Shown here: piece after piece, positions 35,125-42,473 of the stretch
Numbering within the stretch: position 1 is the stretch's first letter
Layout: the number at the start of each line of letters is the position of its first letter
From: Streptomyces candidus
Lineage (GTDB): Bacteria; Actinomycetota; Actinomycetes; Streptomycetales; Streptomycetaceae
Assembly (NCBI RefSeq): GCF_014207445.1
Contig: NZ_JACHEM010000007.1
Coordinates: 1 to 64,000, forward strand
Direction: 5' to 3'
DNA: 64,000 nucleotides
Notes under the pieces: generated by a model
What the model was told of the DNA's origin: nothing
Database searches by the model: none
The model's input: the letters and a program-made list of their open reading frames with translations, nothing else
Position numbers and translations under genes: made by a program

Positions 35125-36231
35125 TCACCCGGCGCCCAGCACGGCCGCCAAGTCGTACCGCACCGGCTCCTCCAGCTGGTCGTACGTGCAGCTCTCCGCC
35201 ACCCGGTCCGGCCGCCACCTGCGGAACCGGGTGGTGTGCCGGAACCGGGCGCCCTGCATGTGGTCGTACGCCACCTCGCACACCCGCTCCGGCGCAAGCG
35301 CCACCCACGACTGGTCCTTCTTGCCGTTCCACCGGTTCTGGCTGCCGGGCAGCCGGTCCGTCTCGTGCGCGGCCTGGTTCTCCCAGTCCGCCCACGGGTG
35401 CGCGGCGCCCCGGGCCAGTCGCAGCGGCTTCAGCTCGTCGACGAGTTCCCTGCGCCGCTGCATGGTGAACGCGGAGGAAGCCCCCACGTGCTGGAGGCGC
35501 CCCGCCGCGTCGTACAGCCCGAGCAGCAGCGAGCCGACGACGGGGCCGCTCTTGTGCAGCCGGTAGCCCGCGACGACGCAGTCCGCCGTCCGCTCGTGCT
35601 TGATCTTGTACATCAGCCGCTGGTCCGGCCGGTACGGCAAGGACAGCGGCTTGGCCATCACCCCGTCGAGGCCGGCCCCTTCGAACTGCTCGAACCACCG
35701 CTGCGCGACGTGCGGGTCCGTCGTCGCGGGAGCCAGGTGCAGGGGCGGCCCGGCCCCCTTCAGTACGTCGGCGAGCGCCTTGCGCCGCTGTTCCAGAGGC
35801 ACGTCCAACAGCGCCAGGTCCTCCAGGGCGAGGAGGTCGAAGGCGACGAAGCTCGCCGGGGTCCGCTCGGCCAGAAGCCTGATCCGGGAGTCGGCCGGGT
35901 GGATGCGGTCGGAGAGCCGTTCGAAGTCCAGCCGGCCGTCCTGGGCGATGATGATCTCGCCGTCCACGACGCACCGGGCGGGCAGCTCCCTGAGGAGCCC
36001 GGCGACCAGCTCCGGGAAGTAGCGGGTCAGCGCCTTGCCGGTACGGCTGCCGATCACGAGCTCGGGCCCGTCCCGGTGCACGATCGCGCGGAACCCGTCC
36101 CATTTGGCCTCGTAACTCATGCCCGGCGGGATCTTCTTCACCGCCTTGGCCAGCATCGGTTTCACCGGCGGCATGACCGGAAGGTTCATGCGGTGCGGAA
36201 CGTGCGGTTCGCTCGGGGCTTTCGGTGCCAT
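35125..36231 (-). CDS. ATP-dependent DNA ligase (LigC/LigD ligase-domain type)
   Basis: The 368-aa protein has the adenylation site KWDG in SYEAKWDGFRAIVHRDGPEL (about residue 45), and motifs III-V as FVAFDLLAL, DGVMAKPL and RLMYKIKHERTADCVVAGY. An OB-fold domain follows. This is the two-domain ligase of bacterial non-homologous end joining or base-excision repair. It seals nicks using ATP. The gene is divergent from a LigD-type polymerase gene, so the functions that Mycobacterium fuses in LigD are separate proteins here. No Ku gene is in the window. The ATG at 36189 is an alternative start. Confidence 0.9.
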   Translation of the reverse strand: MAPKAPSEPHVPHRMNLPVMPPVKPMLAKAVKKIPPGMSYEAKWDGFRAIVHRDGPELVIGSRTGKALTRYFPELVAGLLRELPARCVVDGEIIIAQDGRLDFERLSDRIHPADSRIRLLAERTPASFVAFDLLALEDLALLDVPLEQRRKALADVLKGAGPPLHLAPATTDPHVAQRWFEQFEGAGLDGVMAKPLSLPYRPDQRLMYKIKHERTADCVVAGYRLHKSGPVVGSLLLGLYDAAGRLQHVGASSAFTMQRRRELVDELKPLRLARGAAHPWADWENQAAHETDRLPGSQNRWNGKKDQSWVALAPERVCEVAYDHMQGARFRHTTRFRRWRPDRVAESCTYDQLEEPVRYDLAAVLGAG

Positions 36232-36256
36232 GGGTCCGACCCTGCCCGAAACTCCG

Positions 36257-36284
36257 ATATGCGGCATATGTAGGCTCGGCCTAC
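36257..36284. promoter_or_regulatory. Two abutting inverted repeats in the NHEJ divergent promoter
   Basis: ATATGC-G-GCATAT (36257-36269) is directly followed by GTAGGC-TCG-GCCTAC (36270-36284). They fill half of the 54-nt gap between the ligase and polymerase genes and end one base before the GTG of the polymerase gene. Their position suits a repressor acting on both genes. TAGGCT (36271-36276) could be a -10 for the plus strand. Confidence 0.5.
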
Positions 36285-36285
36285 C

Positions 36286-37344
36286 GTGGCGCACATGGGC
36301 AAAACGGGCGAGGCGATCGAGCTGGATGCGGGAGGGCGAGCCGTGCGGCTGTCGAGCCCGGACAAGGTCTACTTCCCGGAGCGCGGCTACACCAAGCTCG
36401 ACGTGGCGCGGTACTACCTCGCCGTCGGCCCCGGCATCCTGCGCGCGCTGAACGACCGCCCGACCACTCTGGAACGCTTCCCCGACGGCGTCGACGGCGA
36501 GTCCTTCTACCAGAAGCGCGCCCCCAAGAACGCCCCCGACTGGCTGCCGACCGCCACCATCGCCTTCCCCAGCGGCCGCACCGCCGACGAGGTCTGCCCC
36601 ACCGAGGTCGCGGCCGTCCTGTGGGCAGCCAACCTGGGCGCCCTGACCTTCCACCCGTGGCCCGTACGCCGCTCCCGCCCCGACCACCCCGACGAACTGC
36701 GCATCGACCTCGATCCGCAGCCCGGCACCGACTTCGCCGACGCCGTGCACGTCGCACACGAACTGCGCGCACTGCTCGACGAACACGGCCTGCGCGGCTG
36801 GCCCAAGACCTCCGGCGGGCGCGGCCTGCACGTCTTCGTGCCGATCGCGCCCCGCCAAGACTTCACCGCCGTGCGGCGCGCCGCCATCGCGGTCGGGCGG
36901 GAACTGGAACGACGGCTGCCGCATGCCGTGACGACGGCCTGGTGGAAGGAGGAACGCGGTGCGCGGATCTTCGTCGACTACAACCAGACGGCCCGCGACC
37001 GCACCATGGCCTCCGCCTACTCCATCCGTCCGAAACCGCACGCCCCGGTCTCCGCGCCGCTGCGCTGGGAGGAACTGGACGACGTACGCCCCGAGGACTT
37101 CGACCTGGCCACCATGCCCGCCAGGTTCGCCGAACTCGGCGACGTGCACGCGGATCTGGAGGAGTACGCGGGCGAACGCGGCTTCGCCCTGGACGCGTTC
37201 CTGGAGCTGGCGGACAGGGACGAGCGCGACCGCGGGCTCGGCGACCTGCCGTATCCGCCGGACTATCCCAAGATGCCGGGCGAGCCGAAACGGGTCGCAC
37301 CGAGCCGGGCGAAGAAGACCGACTCCCCGAAGGACCAGCAATGA
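36286..37344 (+). CDS. LigD-type DNA primase-polymerase (NHEJ polymerase domain)
   Basis: The 352-aa protein is a stand-alone PolDom of the archaeo-eukaryotic primase superfamily. Visible motifs are SSPDKVYFPERGYTKLDVARY at the N-terminus, the catalytic acidic pair in LRIDLDPQPGTDF (about residue 143), PKTSGGRGLHVFVP (about 170), and DYNQTARDRTMASAYSIRP (about 228), which carries the third acidic residue. It fills gaps at double-strand breaks, preferring ribonucleotides, together with Ku and the ligase encoded divergently. The last 20 residues are Lys/Pro-rich. The GTG start has no clear Shine-Dalgarno; the ATG at 36295 is possible. Its stop overlaps the next ATG (ATGA). Confidence 0.9.
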   Translation: MAHMGKTGEAIELDAGGRAVRLSSPDKVYFPERGYTKLDVARYYLAVGPGILRALNDRPTTLERFPDGVDGESFYQKRAPKNAPDWLPTATIAFPSGRTADEVCPTEVAAVLWAANLGALTFHPWPVRRSRPDHPDELRIDLDPQPGTDFADAVHVAHELRALLDEHGLRGWPKTSGGRGLHVFVPIAPRQDFTAVRRAAIAVGRELERRLPHAVTTAWWKEERGARIFVDYNQTARDRTMASAYSIRPKPHAPVSAPLRWEELDDVRPEDFDLATMPARFAELGDVHADLEEYAGERGFALDAFLELADRDERDRGLGDLPYPPDYPKMPGEPKRVAPSRAKKTDSPKDQQ

Positions 37345-38462
37345 GCAGCGAGACACCCGCGACCGGCCACCACACGGGAGGCGGCCCGGGCGACGGGACC
37401 GACCACGGCACCGGGCAGCCTCGGCACGGTGCGCACGGCCGGCCGCGCACCGGGGCGGAGAAGTGGCACGCGTTCAAGGAGTCGCCGTTCCTGCCCGCGA
37501 CGGTACTGGTCTTCATCCTCGCGATCGCGGCGGGCCTCTTCGCCGGCTCCTACACGTACACGATGGCCAACCCGACCCCGCACCGGATTCCCGCGGCCGT
37601 GGTCGGCGACGCGCGGAGCCCGCAGCTCACGGCGTTCGCCGCCGGAATGGACAAGGCACTTCCGGGTTCGCTGGAGATCACCGGATACGCCACCGACGCG
37701 CGCGCCCGCGAGGCGATGGAGGAGCAGCAGGCCTTCGCCGTGCTGCGGACGGTCGGACGGGGAGTGGAGCTGGACGTCTCCGGGGCGTCCGGTGCCTCGG
37801 TCGCCCAGATCCTCTCCGAGGCGGGGGTGAAGGTGGGGCGGGCGGCCGGGATCGACGTCACCGTGCAGGACGTCAAACCCCTCCAGGCGGGCGATCCGCG
37901 CGGTCTCGCCCTGTTCTACATCTCCCTCGCCGCGGTCATCATCGGCTTCGTCGGAGCCATCCAGCTCAGCGTCCACGCACGGGGACTCAACCCGGCGGAA
38001 CGCATCGCCTTCACCCTCGCCTACGCGCTCATGGGGGCCTTCGCCATCGCCGCGGTGGTGGACTGGCTGCTGGGGGCGCTGGACCTGCCGTTCGTGGAGT
38101 CGTGGCTGATCCTCGCGCTCACCATGTTCACGTCGGGCATGGTCTTCACCATGTTCAACACCATGATGGGCCGCTGGGCGATGCTGCCGACCTGGGGGCT
38201 GATGGTGCTGCTCGGCAACCCCTCGTCGGGGGGCGCGGTGTCCTGGCCGCTCCTGCCCAGCCTGCTGGGCCACATCGGGCAGTGGCTGCCGCCGGGTGCC
38301 TCCGTCAACGCGCAGCACACCGCGGTCTACTTCCAGGGCCATCAGCACCTGAAGCCGTTCCTGGTGCTGGCGGCCTGGGCCCTGCTCTCCTGCACCGTCT
38401 TCTGGGTGTGGCGCCACCGCCACCCGGGCGGCCGGGACAGGTCCCCGGCACACGCCGGTTGA
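37341..38462 (+). CDS. Multi-span membrane protein, Pip/DUF3533-like, coupled to the NHEJ polymerase
   Basis: The 373-aa protein has a His/Gly-rich cytoplasmic N-terminus (45 residues), one membrane helix (PATVLVFILAIAAGLFAGSY), an external domain of about 110 residues (IPAAVVGDARSPQLTAFAAG), then five helices (LFYISLAAVIIGFVGAIQLS; FTLAYALMGAFAIAAVVDWL; WLILALTMFTSGMVFTMFNT and others). This layout matches YhgE/Pip and DUF3533 proteins related to ABC-2 permeases. The role is unknown. The ATGA overlap means it is translated with the polymerase gene, which is an unexpected partner for a DNA repair enzyme. Confidence 0.75.
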   Translation: MSSETPATGHHTGGGPGDGTDHGTGQPRHGAHGRPRTGAEKWHAFKESPFLPATVLVFILAIAAGLFAGSYTYTMANPTPHRIPAAVVGDARSPQLTAFAAGMDKALPGSLEITGYATDARAREAMEEQQAFAVLRTVGRGVELDVSGASGASVAQILSEAGVKVGRAAGIDVTVQDVKPLQAGDPRGLALFYISLAAVIIGFVGAIQLSVHARGLNPAERIAFTLAYALMGAFAIAAVVDWLLGALDLPFVESWLILALTMFTSGMVFTMFNTMMGRWAMLPTWGLMVLLGNPSSGGAVSWPLLPSLLGHIGQWLPPGASVNAQHTAVYFQGHQHLKPFLVLAAWALLSCTVFWVWRHRHPGGRDRSPAHAG

Positions 38463-38550
38463 CCGCAGCCCTTCGGCGATCGTGGCGACCGGACGCTCTC
38501 CTGGACATCCGGCCGCCGCGGCCGACCCATGGCAGCCCGTGCGGCGGCGT

Positions 38551-38564
38551 TGAACTTCCGTTCA
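38551..38564. promoter_or_regulatory. Short inverted repeat upstream of the WhiB-like gene
   Basis: TGAAC-TTCC-GTTCA lies 36 nt before the ATG, within the probable promoter. TTGAAC at 38550-38555 could serve as a -35, but no good -10 follows at normal spacing. Confidence 0.3.
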
Positions 38565-38599
38565 GCGGACGTTGATCGGTTCCGGGCAGCATCTACGCC

Positions 38600-38860
38600 A
38601 TGCCGATCAAGACCGCTTTTCCGACCGACCCCGCCGACAGCGAACTGTCCTGGCAGGACAGCGCACTGTGCGCCCAGACCGGCCCGGAGTTCTTCTTCCC
38701 CGAGCCCGGCAGCTCCACCCGCGAGGCCAAGCGGCTCTGCGGCGCGTGCGACATGCGCAGCGTCTGCCTGGAGTACGCGCTCACCCACGACGAACGCTTC
38801 GGCGTGTGGGGCGGCCTCTCGGAGAAGGAACGGTACGAACTGAGGCGCGCGAGCCGCTGA
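38600..38860 (+). CDS. WhiB-like iron-sulfur regulatory protein
   Basis: The 86-aa protein has the four Cys ligands of a [4Fe-4S] cluster: ALCAQTGPEFFFP, then RLCGACDMRSVCLEYAL (CxxCx5C). The G(V/I)WGG turn (GVWGGLSEKERYELRR) and a basic C-terminal tail complete the family. Sequence similarity looks closest to WhiB itself rather than to WhiD or WblC. WhiB-like proteins work with the primary sigma factor and respond to redox or nitric oxide, controlling sporulation or resistance. Which paralogue this is I cannot say. It converges with the chitosanase gene, with 14 nt between the stops. Confidence 0.92.
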   Translation: MPIKTAFPTDPADSELSWQDSALCAQTGPEFFFPEPGSSTREAKRLCGACDMRSVCLEYALTHDERFGVWGGLSEKERYELRRASR

Positions 38861-38874
38861 TCCGCCGCCGGCCG

Positions 38875-39771
38875 TCAGCGCTTGATGCTGAAGTCGTCGC
38901 CGTACATCTTCCACTCCAGCGGCGGCTTGAACTGCATGTTGTTCTTCTGCAGGAACACCCGCTGGGCGGTGTCGATCCGGGACGTGTCGTTCAGGGTCTT
39001 CCTCGTCCTGAGTACTTCGCGGGTCTCGTCGAGGAAGGCGTTCAGGTACGGCTTCTCCTTGCCGCCCTCGGCCGGGCTCTTCGCCTTCTTGCGAACGGAG
39101 TCGCGGATTCCGTAGAAGCTGCGCTCGTCGATGCCCGGGCCGTGCAGCACCATCGCGTCGTAGTAGATGAACTGGCCGAGCGTGCCGAGCCCATCCATCT
39201 TGGCGAGGTCCACCGCGGGCTTGAAGTAGTACTTGTCGCGGGCCGCGTCCTGCGCCTTGAGGAAGTCGGGCTCCTTCGCCGCCTGCTTCCACGCCTGGGT
39301 GAAGCCCGGGTCGAGACCCTCGACCGAATCCGTGCCGTCCACCTTCCGCAGGGCGGGCAGGAACGAGGCGAGCGGATTGTCCGGGTGGCTCTTGGTGTAG
39401 TCCTCGACCAGCTGGAGCATGCTGTGTGCGGCCGAGGTGAAACCGATGACGCCGGCCGTGTAACCGTTGCCGTCGCCGGTGTTGCGGACCGAGGAGTACT
39501 GACCGCGCCAGTTCAGCGTGGAGTTCTCCGCGGTGGAGATGACCTGCGCGGCCCTCTCCTTGGCGGCGGGATCCGCGAGACCCGGAGGCAGCTTGGCTAT
39601 GAGCTCCTGGTCCGTCTTCGGTTTCAGATTCTCGTCGTCCTGGGGCGCACGCCCGGTCTCGGAGGCTTCGTCGTAGATCGGCTTGTCCCCGCCGGGGGTG
39701 CCGGCGAAGAGCGCGGTGGCGACGATGGCGACCGGGGCGCCGATGAGGTAGAGGCGAGTGAGAGGTTTCAC
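38875..39771 (-). CDS. csn: GH46 chitosanase
   Basis: The 298-aa enzyme hydrolyses chitosan. A signal-type N-terminus (LYLIGAPVAIVATALFAG) is followed by the GH46 core: catalytic Glu82 in AENSTLNWRGQY and catalytic Asp100 in NTGDGNGYTAGVIGFTSA, 18 residues apart as in known enzymes. DPGFTQAWKQAAKEPDFLKA and FIYYDAMVLHGPG are further family motifs. The signal peptide lacks a clear AxA site, so the protein might stay membrane-attached. The upstream region has repeated TCGAAC motifs that may bind a chitosan-responsive repressor such as CsnR, a ROK protein in S. lividans; this is inference. Confidence 0.92.
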   Translation of the reverse strand: MKPLTRLYLIGAPVAIVATALFAGTPGGDKPIYDEASETGRAPQDDENLKPKTDQELIAKLPPGLADPAAKERAAQVISTAENSTLNWRGQYSSVRNTGDGNGYTAGVIGFTSAAHSMLQLVEDYTKSHPDNPLASFLPALRKVDGTDSVEGLDPGFTQAWKQAAKEPDFLKAQDAARDKYYFKPAVDLAKMDGLGTLGQFIYYDAMVLHGPGIDERSFYGIRDSVRKKAKSPAEGGKEKPYLNAFLDETREVLRTRKTLNDTSRIDTAQRVFLQKNNMQFKPPLEWKMYGDDFSIKR

Positions 39772-39821
39772 CGGGACAGGTTACGGTGCGCGGCCGGGGG
39801 AGCAGAGCAGTGCACCCCTTT

Positions 39822-39867
39822 TCGAACCCCGCACCGTTCCGGCGTCGAACCTTTCCGAACGTCGAAC
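39822..39867. promoter_or_regulatory. Clustered TCGAAC motifs upstream of chitosanase
   Basis: TCGAAC occurs at 39822-39827, 39845-39850 and 39862-39867, with CCGAAC at 39855-39860, 50-96 nt upstream of the chitosanase start. On the coding strand these read as GTTCGA-type repeats, two of them followed by CG. A multi-site operator is plausible. Confidence 0.4.
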
Positions 39868-39903
39868 GGGCCCCGATGTGCCGTCAGTGGCAGACCGGGG
39901 CCC
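39868..39903 (-). terminator. Hairpin after the acyl-ACP desaturase gene
   Basis: GGGCCCCG (39868-39875) and CGGGGCCC (39896-39903) form an 8-bp stem; the 20-nt loop contains a smaller TGCC/GGCA stem. It starts 13 nt downstream of the desaturase stop codon. Confidence 0.55.
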
Positions 39904-39916
39904 GTACGCCGGGGCG

Positions 39917-40897
39917 TTACTGGACCTGGGCCGCCCGAGCCGCCTTCCGGGCCAGCCGCGCGGCCAGCTTCTCGTCGAACTTCGTCGCCTCCGAGTCCAG
40001 CCCGTCCATGTACAGGCCCAGCTCCTCCTGGGCCTTGAGGCCCTCTGCGCCGAGCCCGTCGATGTCCAGGACCTTCAGGAAGCGCAGCACGGGCTGGATC
40101 ACGTCGTCGTGGTGGATCCGGATGTTGTAGACCCCGCCGATCGCCATCTGGGCGGCGGCCCGCTCGAAACCGGGCATGCCGTGTCCCGGCATCCGGAAGT
40201 TCACCACCACATCGCGCACGGCCTGCATGGTCAGGTCCGGCGCGAGCTGGAACGCGGCGCCCAGCAGGTTGCGGTAGAAGACCATGTGCAGGTTCTCGTC
40301 GGTGGCGATGCGTGCCAGCATCCGGTCGCACACGGGGTCCCCGGACTGGTGCCCGGTGTTGCGGTGCGAGATGCGGGTGGCCAGCTCCTGGAAGGCGACG
40401 TAGGCGACCGAGTGCAGCATCGAGTGCCGGTTGTCGGACTCGAAGCCCTCACTCATGTGCACCATCCGGAACTGCTCCAGCTTGTCCGGGTCGACGGCAC
40501 GCGACGCGAGCAGGTAGTCGCGCATCACGATGCCGTGCCGGCCCTCCTCGGCCGTCCAGCGGTGCACCCAGGTGCCCCAGGCGCCGTCCCGGCCGAAGAG
40601 AGACGCGATCTCGTGGTGGTAGCTGGGAAGGTTGTCCTCGGTGAGCAGGTTCACGACGAGTGCGATCTTGCCGATCTCCGTGACCTTCGACTGCTCGGGC
40701 TCCCACGCCTGGCCGTCCTCGAAGAAACCGGGGAAGTTCCGTCCGTCCGACCACGGCACGTACTCGTGGGGCATCCAGTCCTTGGTGACCTTCAGGTGGC
40801 GGTTGAGTTCCTTTTCCACCACCTCTTCCAGCGCGAACAGCAGCTTGGCGTCGGTCCACGCCTCGGAGCTGCCGATGTGGGGAGAGGTGATCGTCAC
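39917..40897 (-). CDS. Acyl-ACP (stearoyl-type) desaturase
   Basis: The 326-aa protein is a soluble di-iron fatty-acid desaturase. Iron ligands lie in the family motifs LLTEDNLPSYHHEIAS, WTAEEGRHGIVMRDYLL (EExxH) and IATDENLHMVFYRN (DENLH, second ExxH). It introduces a cis double bond into acyl-ACP using ferredoxin and oxygen, which adjusts membrane fluidity. The GTG start has AGGAG 5 nt upstream. A nested inverted repeat 35-70 nt upstream marks tight control, probably by a TetR-type lipid regulator encoded elsewhere. It is the only gene between the chitosanase and the ABC-F remnant. Confidence 0.93.
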   Translation of the reverse strand: MTITSPHIGSSEAWTDAKLLFALEEVVEKELNRHLKVTKDWMPHEYVPWSDGRNFPGFFEDGQAWEPEQSKVTEIGKIALVVNLLTEDNLPSYHHEIASLFGRDGAWGTWVHRWTAEEGRHGIVMRDYLLASRAVDPDKLEQFRMVHMSEGFESDNRHSMLHSVAYVAFQELATRISHRNTGHQSGDPVCDRMLARIATDENLHMVFYRNLLGAAFQLAPDLTMQAVRDVVVNFRMPGHGMPGFERAAAQMAIGGVYNIRIHHDDVIQPVLRFLKVLDIDGLGAEGLKAQEELGLYMDGLDSEATKFDEKLAARLARKAARAAQVQ

Positions 40898-40931
40898 GGG
40901 TACTCCTGGGGGAGGGGGACTGAGGGTGGTT

Positions 40932-40964
40932 ACCTACGGCTTCGTAGGTTACGAGACCGTAGGT
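40932..40964. promoter_or_regulatory. Nested inverted repeats upstream of the desaturase
   Basis: The outer arms ACCTACGG (40932-40939) and CCGTAGGT (40957-40964) are perfect complements. The inner arms TCGTA (40942-40946) and TACGA (40950-40954) flank GGT. The whole has the look of a TetR-family operator bound by two dimers. It lies where the desaturase promoter should be. Confidence 0.6.
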
Positions 40965-41021
40965 TAAGCACGACGTGAGCACCTCGCCAAGTCCCTGTCC
41001 GTTCCGTACCGCTACGCGCCG

Positions 41022-42133
41022 TTATGTATGCAGGTCGCGCAGGCGTACCGAGAGACAAGTCACGCAGCCCTCCAGCTTTTCGAACTCGCTGATGTCCCCG
41101 GAACGGGTGTGAGGCCCAGCTCCGCGAACAGCTCCGCCGACTTCGGCGCACTCGCCGCCCTCAACACCGCATTCCCGTCCAGCACGACCACATGCGCGCC
41201 CGCCTCCTCGGGTACGGGAAGAAATCGGCGGAAGGCCGCCGGTATGTCCACCAGCGGCTCGTAGCCCACCACCGTCCCGTCCGGCAGCGCCGTCACCGCC
41301 GACTTCAGATGCAGCAACCCGCTCACCGGTACCGCGGACACCCGCGCCCCCAGCGGCTCCAATACCACCCGCAGCCGGCGGACGCCCTCCCCGTTGGTCC
41401 GGCCGCCCCGGCCCACGTACACCGTGTCGCCGGTCTTCAGCACGTCCCCGCCGTACCAGCGGACCTCGCCGTCGCGCAGATCGGCGATCCGGTCGACGCG
41501 CTCCAGGAGTTCCCGGTCGTGGCTGACCACGACGAGCACTTCGGAGTAGGCCGACACCGCCTCGTACAGCCTCTGCCGGGCGTACAGGTCGAGGTTGTTC
41601 GTCGGCTCGTCGAGCAGGAGCACGTCCGGGCGCCGCAGCAGCAGGGCGGCGAGCCGCAGCAGGACGCCCTCGCCGCCGGACACTTCGCCGATGGTGCGGT
41701 CGAGGGCGATGTGTCCGAGGCCCAGGGCGTCGAGGGTGGCGCGGGCGCGCTCCTCCACGTCCCCGTCGTCTCCGACGGCCGCGAAGTTCTCCTCGCTCGG
41801 GTCGCCCGCTTCGATGGCCTGCAGGGCGGCGCGGGTGCCGGCGATCTCCAGCGCCTCGTCGACCCTCAAGCCGGTGTCGAGGACGAGGTTCTGCGGCAGG
41901 TGGCCGACGCTGCCCGCGGCCTTCACCGTGCCTTCGTTCGGTACGAGCTCCCCGGCGAGGAGCTTCAGCAGGGTCGACTTGCCCGACCCGTTGACCCCGA
42001 TGAGACCGGTGCGGCCGGGGCCCACGGCCAGTTGGAAGTCCGCGAGGACGGGCGTGCCGTCCGGCCAGGAGAACGAGAGGGCGGTGCAGGTCAGCGACGC
42101 GTGGTGGGGCTGTGCGTGCGGATGGGATGACAA
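41022..42133 (-). pseudogene. Chimeric ABC-F ATPase :: dimethylarginine dimethylaminohydrolase gene with a terminal frameshift
   Basis: From a TTG at 42133 (GGAGG 5 nt upstream) the product starts as an ABC-F protein: Walker A GVNGSGKST, signature VSGGEGVLLRLAALLL, Walker B VLLLDEPTNNL, H-loop VVVSHDREL. At about residue 228 (41447-41455), in RWYGGDVLK, it passes in frame into the C-terminal half of a DDAH: TGDTVYVGRGGRTN, then LHLKSAVTALPDGTVV with the catalytic His. The ABC-F linker and second ABC domain and the DDAH N-terminal half are missing, and Tyr replaces the acidic residue expected before GGD. At the C4 run 41096-41099 one base is missing: this frame stops at 41060, while the expected end, DISEFEKLEGCVTCLSVRL with the catalytic Cys, continues in another frame to 41022. 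Neither parent enzyme can be intact. A deletion joining two same-strand genes is the likely origin. Confidence 0.8.
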
Positions 42134-42310
42134 AGGGGCCTCCGGTTGCGGTGGGCTGGACACAGGGCAACTGGGGGAGACACCGGGACAGCGTGCGGAC
42201 CTGGGGCGTCAGGGCGGTGACGGCGACGGAGCGTGGCGCAGACCACGGGTCGCGGAAAAGCCCCGAGGGGGAGAAGACGGCTCGAACGCCGAGGTCGGAC
42301 GCGGCACGCG

Positions 42311-42338
42311 GAAAGGAACAGGCCACTCGAAGGTGGCC
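42311..42338 (-). terminator. Intrinsic terminator-like hairpin in the ABC-F leader
   Basis: On the minus strand GGCCAC (42338-42333), loop CTTCGA and GTGGCC (42326-42321) form a 6-bp stem followed directly by TGTTCCTTTC (42320-42311). It lies 26 nt after the micro-ORF stop and about 180 nt before the ABC-F start, so it could act as the attenuator. Confidence 0.5.
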
Positions 42339-42363
42339 GCCTCGCGGCACGGTGTCTCCGTCC

Positions 42364-42375
42364 TCAGACGAGCAA
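42364..42375 (-). CDS. Putative leader micro-ORF (Met-Leu-Val)
   Basis: TTG CTC GTC TGA at 42375-42364 on the minus strand has GGAGAAGGACG immediately upstream, a good Shine-Dalgarno at about 7 nt spacing. It lies about 30 nt after the predicted transcription start. A ribosome stalled by an antibiotic on such a peptide could change folding of the downstream hairpin. It is only three codons, so this call rests on position alone. Confidence 0.3.
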   Translation of the reverse strand: MLV

Positions 42376-42411
42376 CGTCCTTCTCCGTCCGACGACAACA
42401 GGGCAGGAGTG

Positions 42412-42441
42412 AATTTACGCCCGCCGTTTCGACGGGTGCAA
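42412..42441 (-). promoter_or_regulatory. Promoter of the ABC-F leader
   Basis: On the minus strand TTGCAC (42441-42436), an 18-nt spacer and TAAATT (42417-42412) form a good promoter. The bases directly upstream of the -35 are AT-rich (GTTAAATCAC), as in WblC/WhiB7-dependent promoters. Predicted start of RNA is near 42405. Confidence 0.5.
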
Positions 42442-42473
42442 GTGATTTAACGGTGAACGGATTCGTCCTCGTC

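Larger units (their letters stand above)
42134..42473. other. Long 5' leader of the ABC-F remnant
   Basis: No protein gene of normal size is supported in these 340 nt. On the minus strand they hold a promoter, a micro-ORF, a hairpin followed by a T-rich tract, and two smaller GC hairpins (for example CGGC-GTTCGA-GCCG at 42281-42294), in an order typical of attenuated antibiotic-responsive ABC-F genes. Confidence 0.55.

Noticed and set aside
38551..38599. A vegetative promoter directly upstream of the WhiB-like gene
   Set aside because: TTGAAC is present, but no -10 hexamer of reasonable quality follows at 16-19 nt, so I list only the inverted repeat.
41060..42163. Annotation as an intact ABC-F antibiotic-resistance protein
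   Set aside because: Only one ABC domain is present; the linker and second domain are replaced by DDAH sequence, so ribosome protection of the usual kind cannot be assumed.
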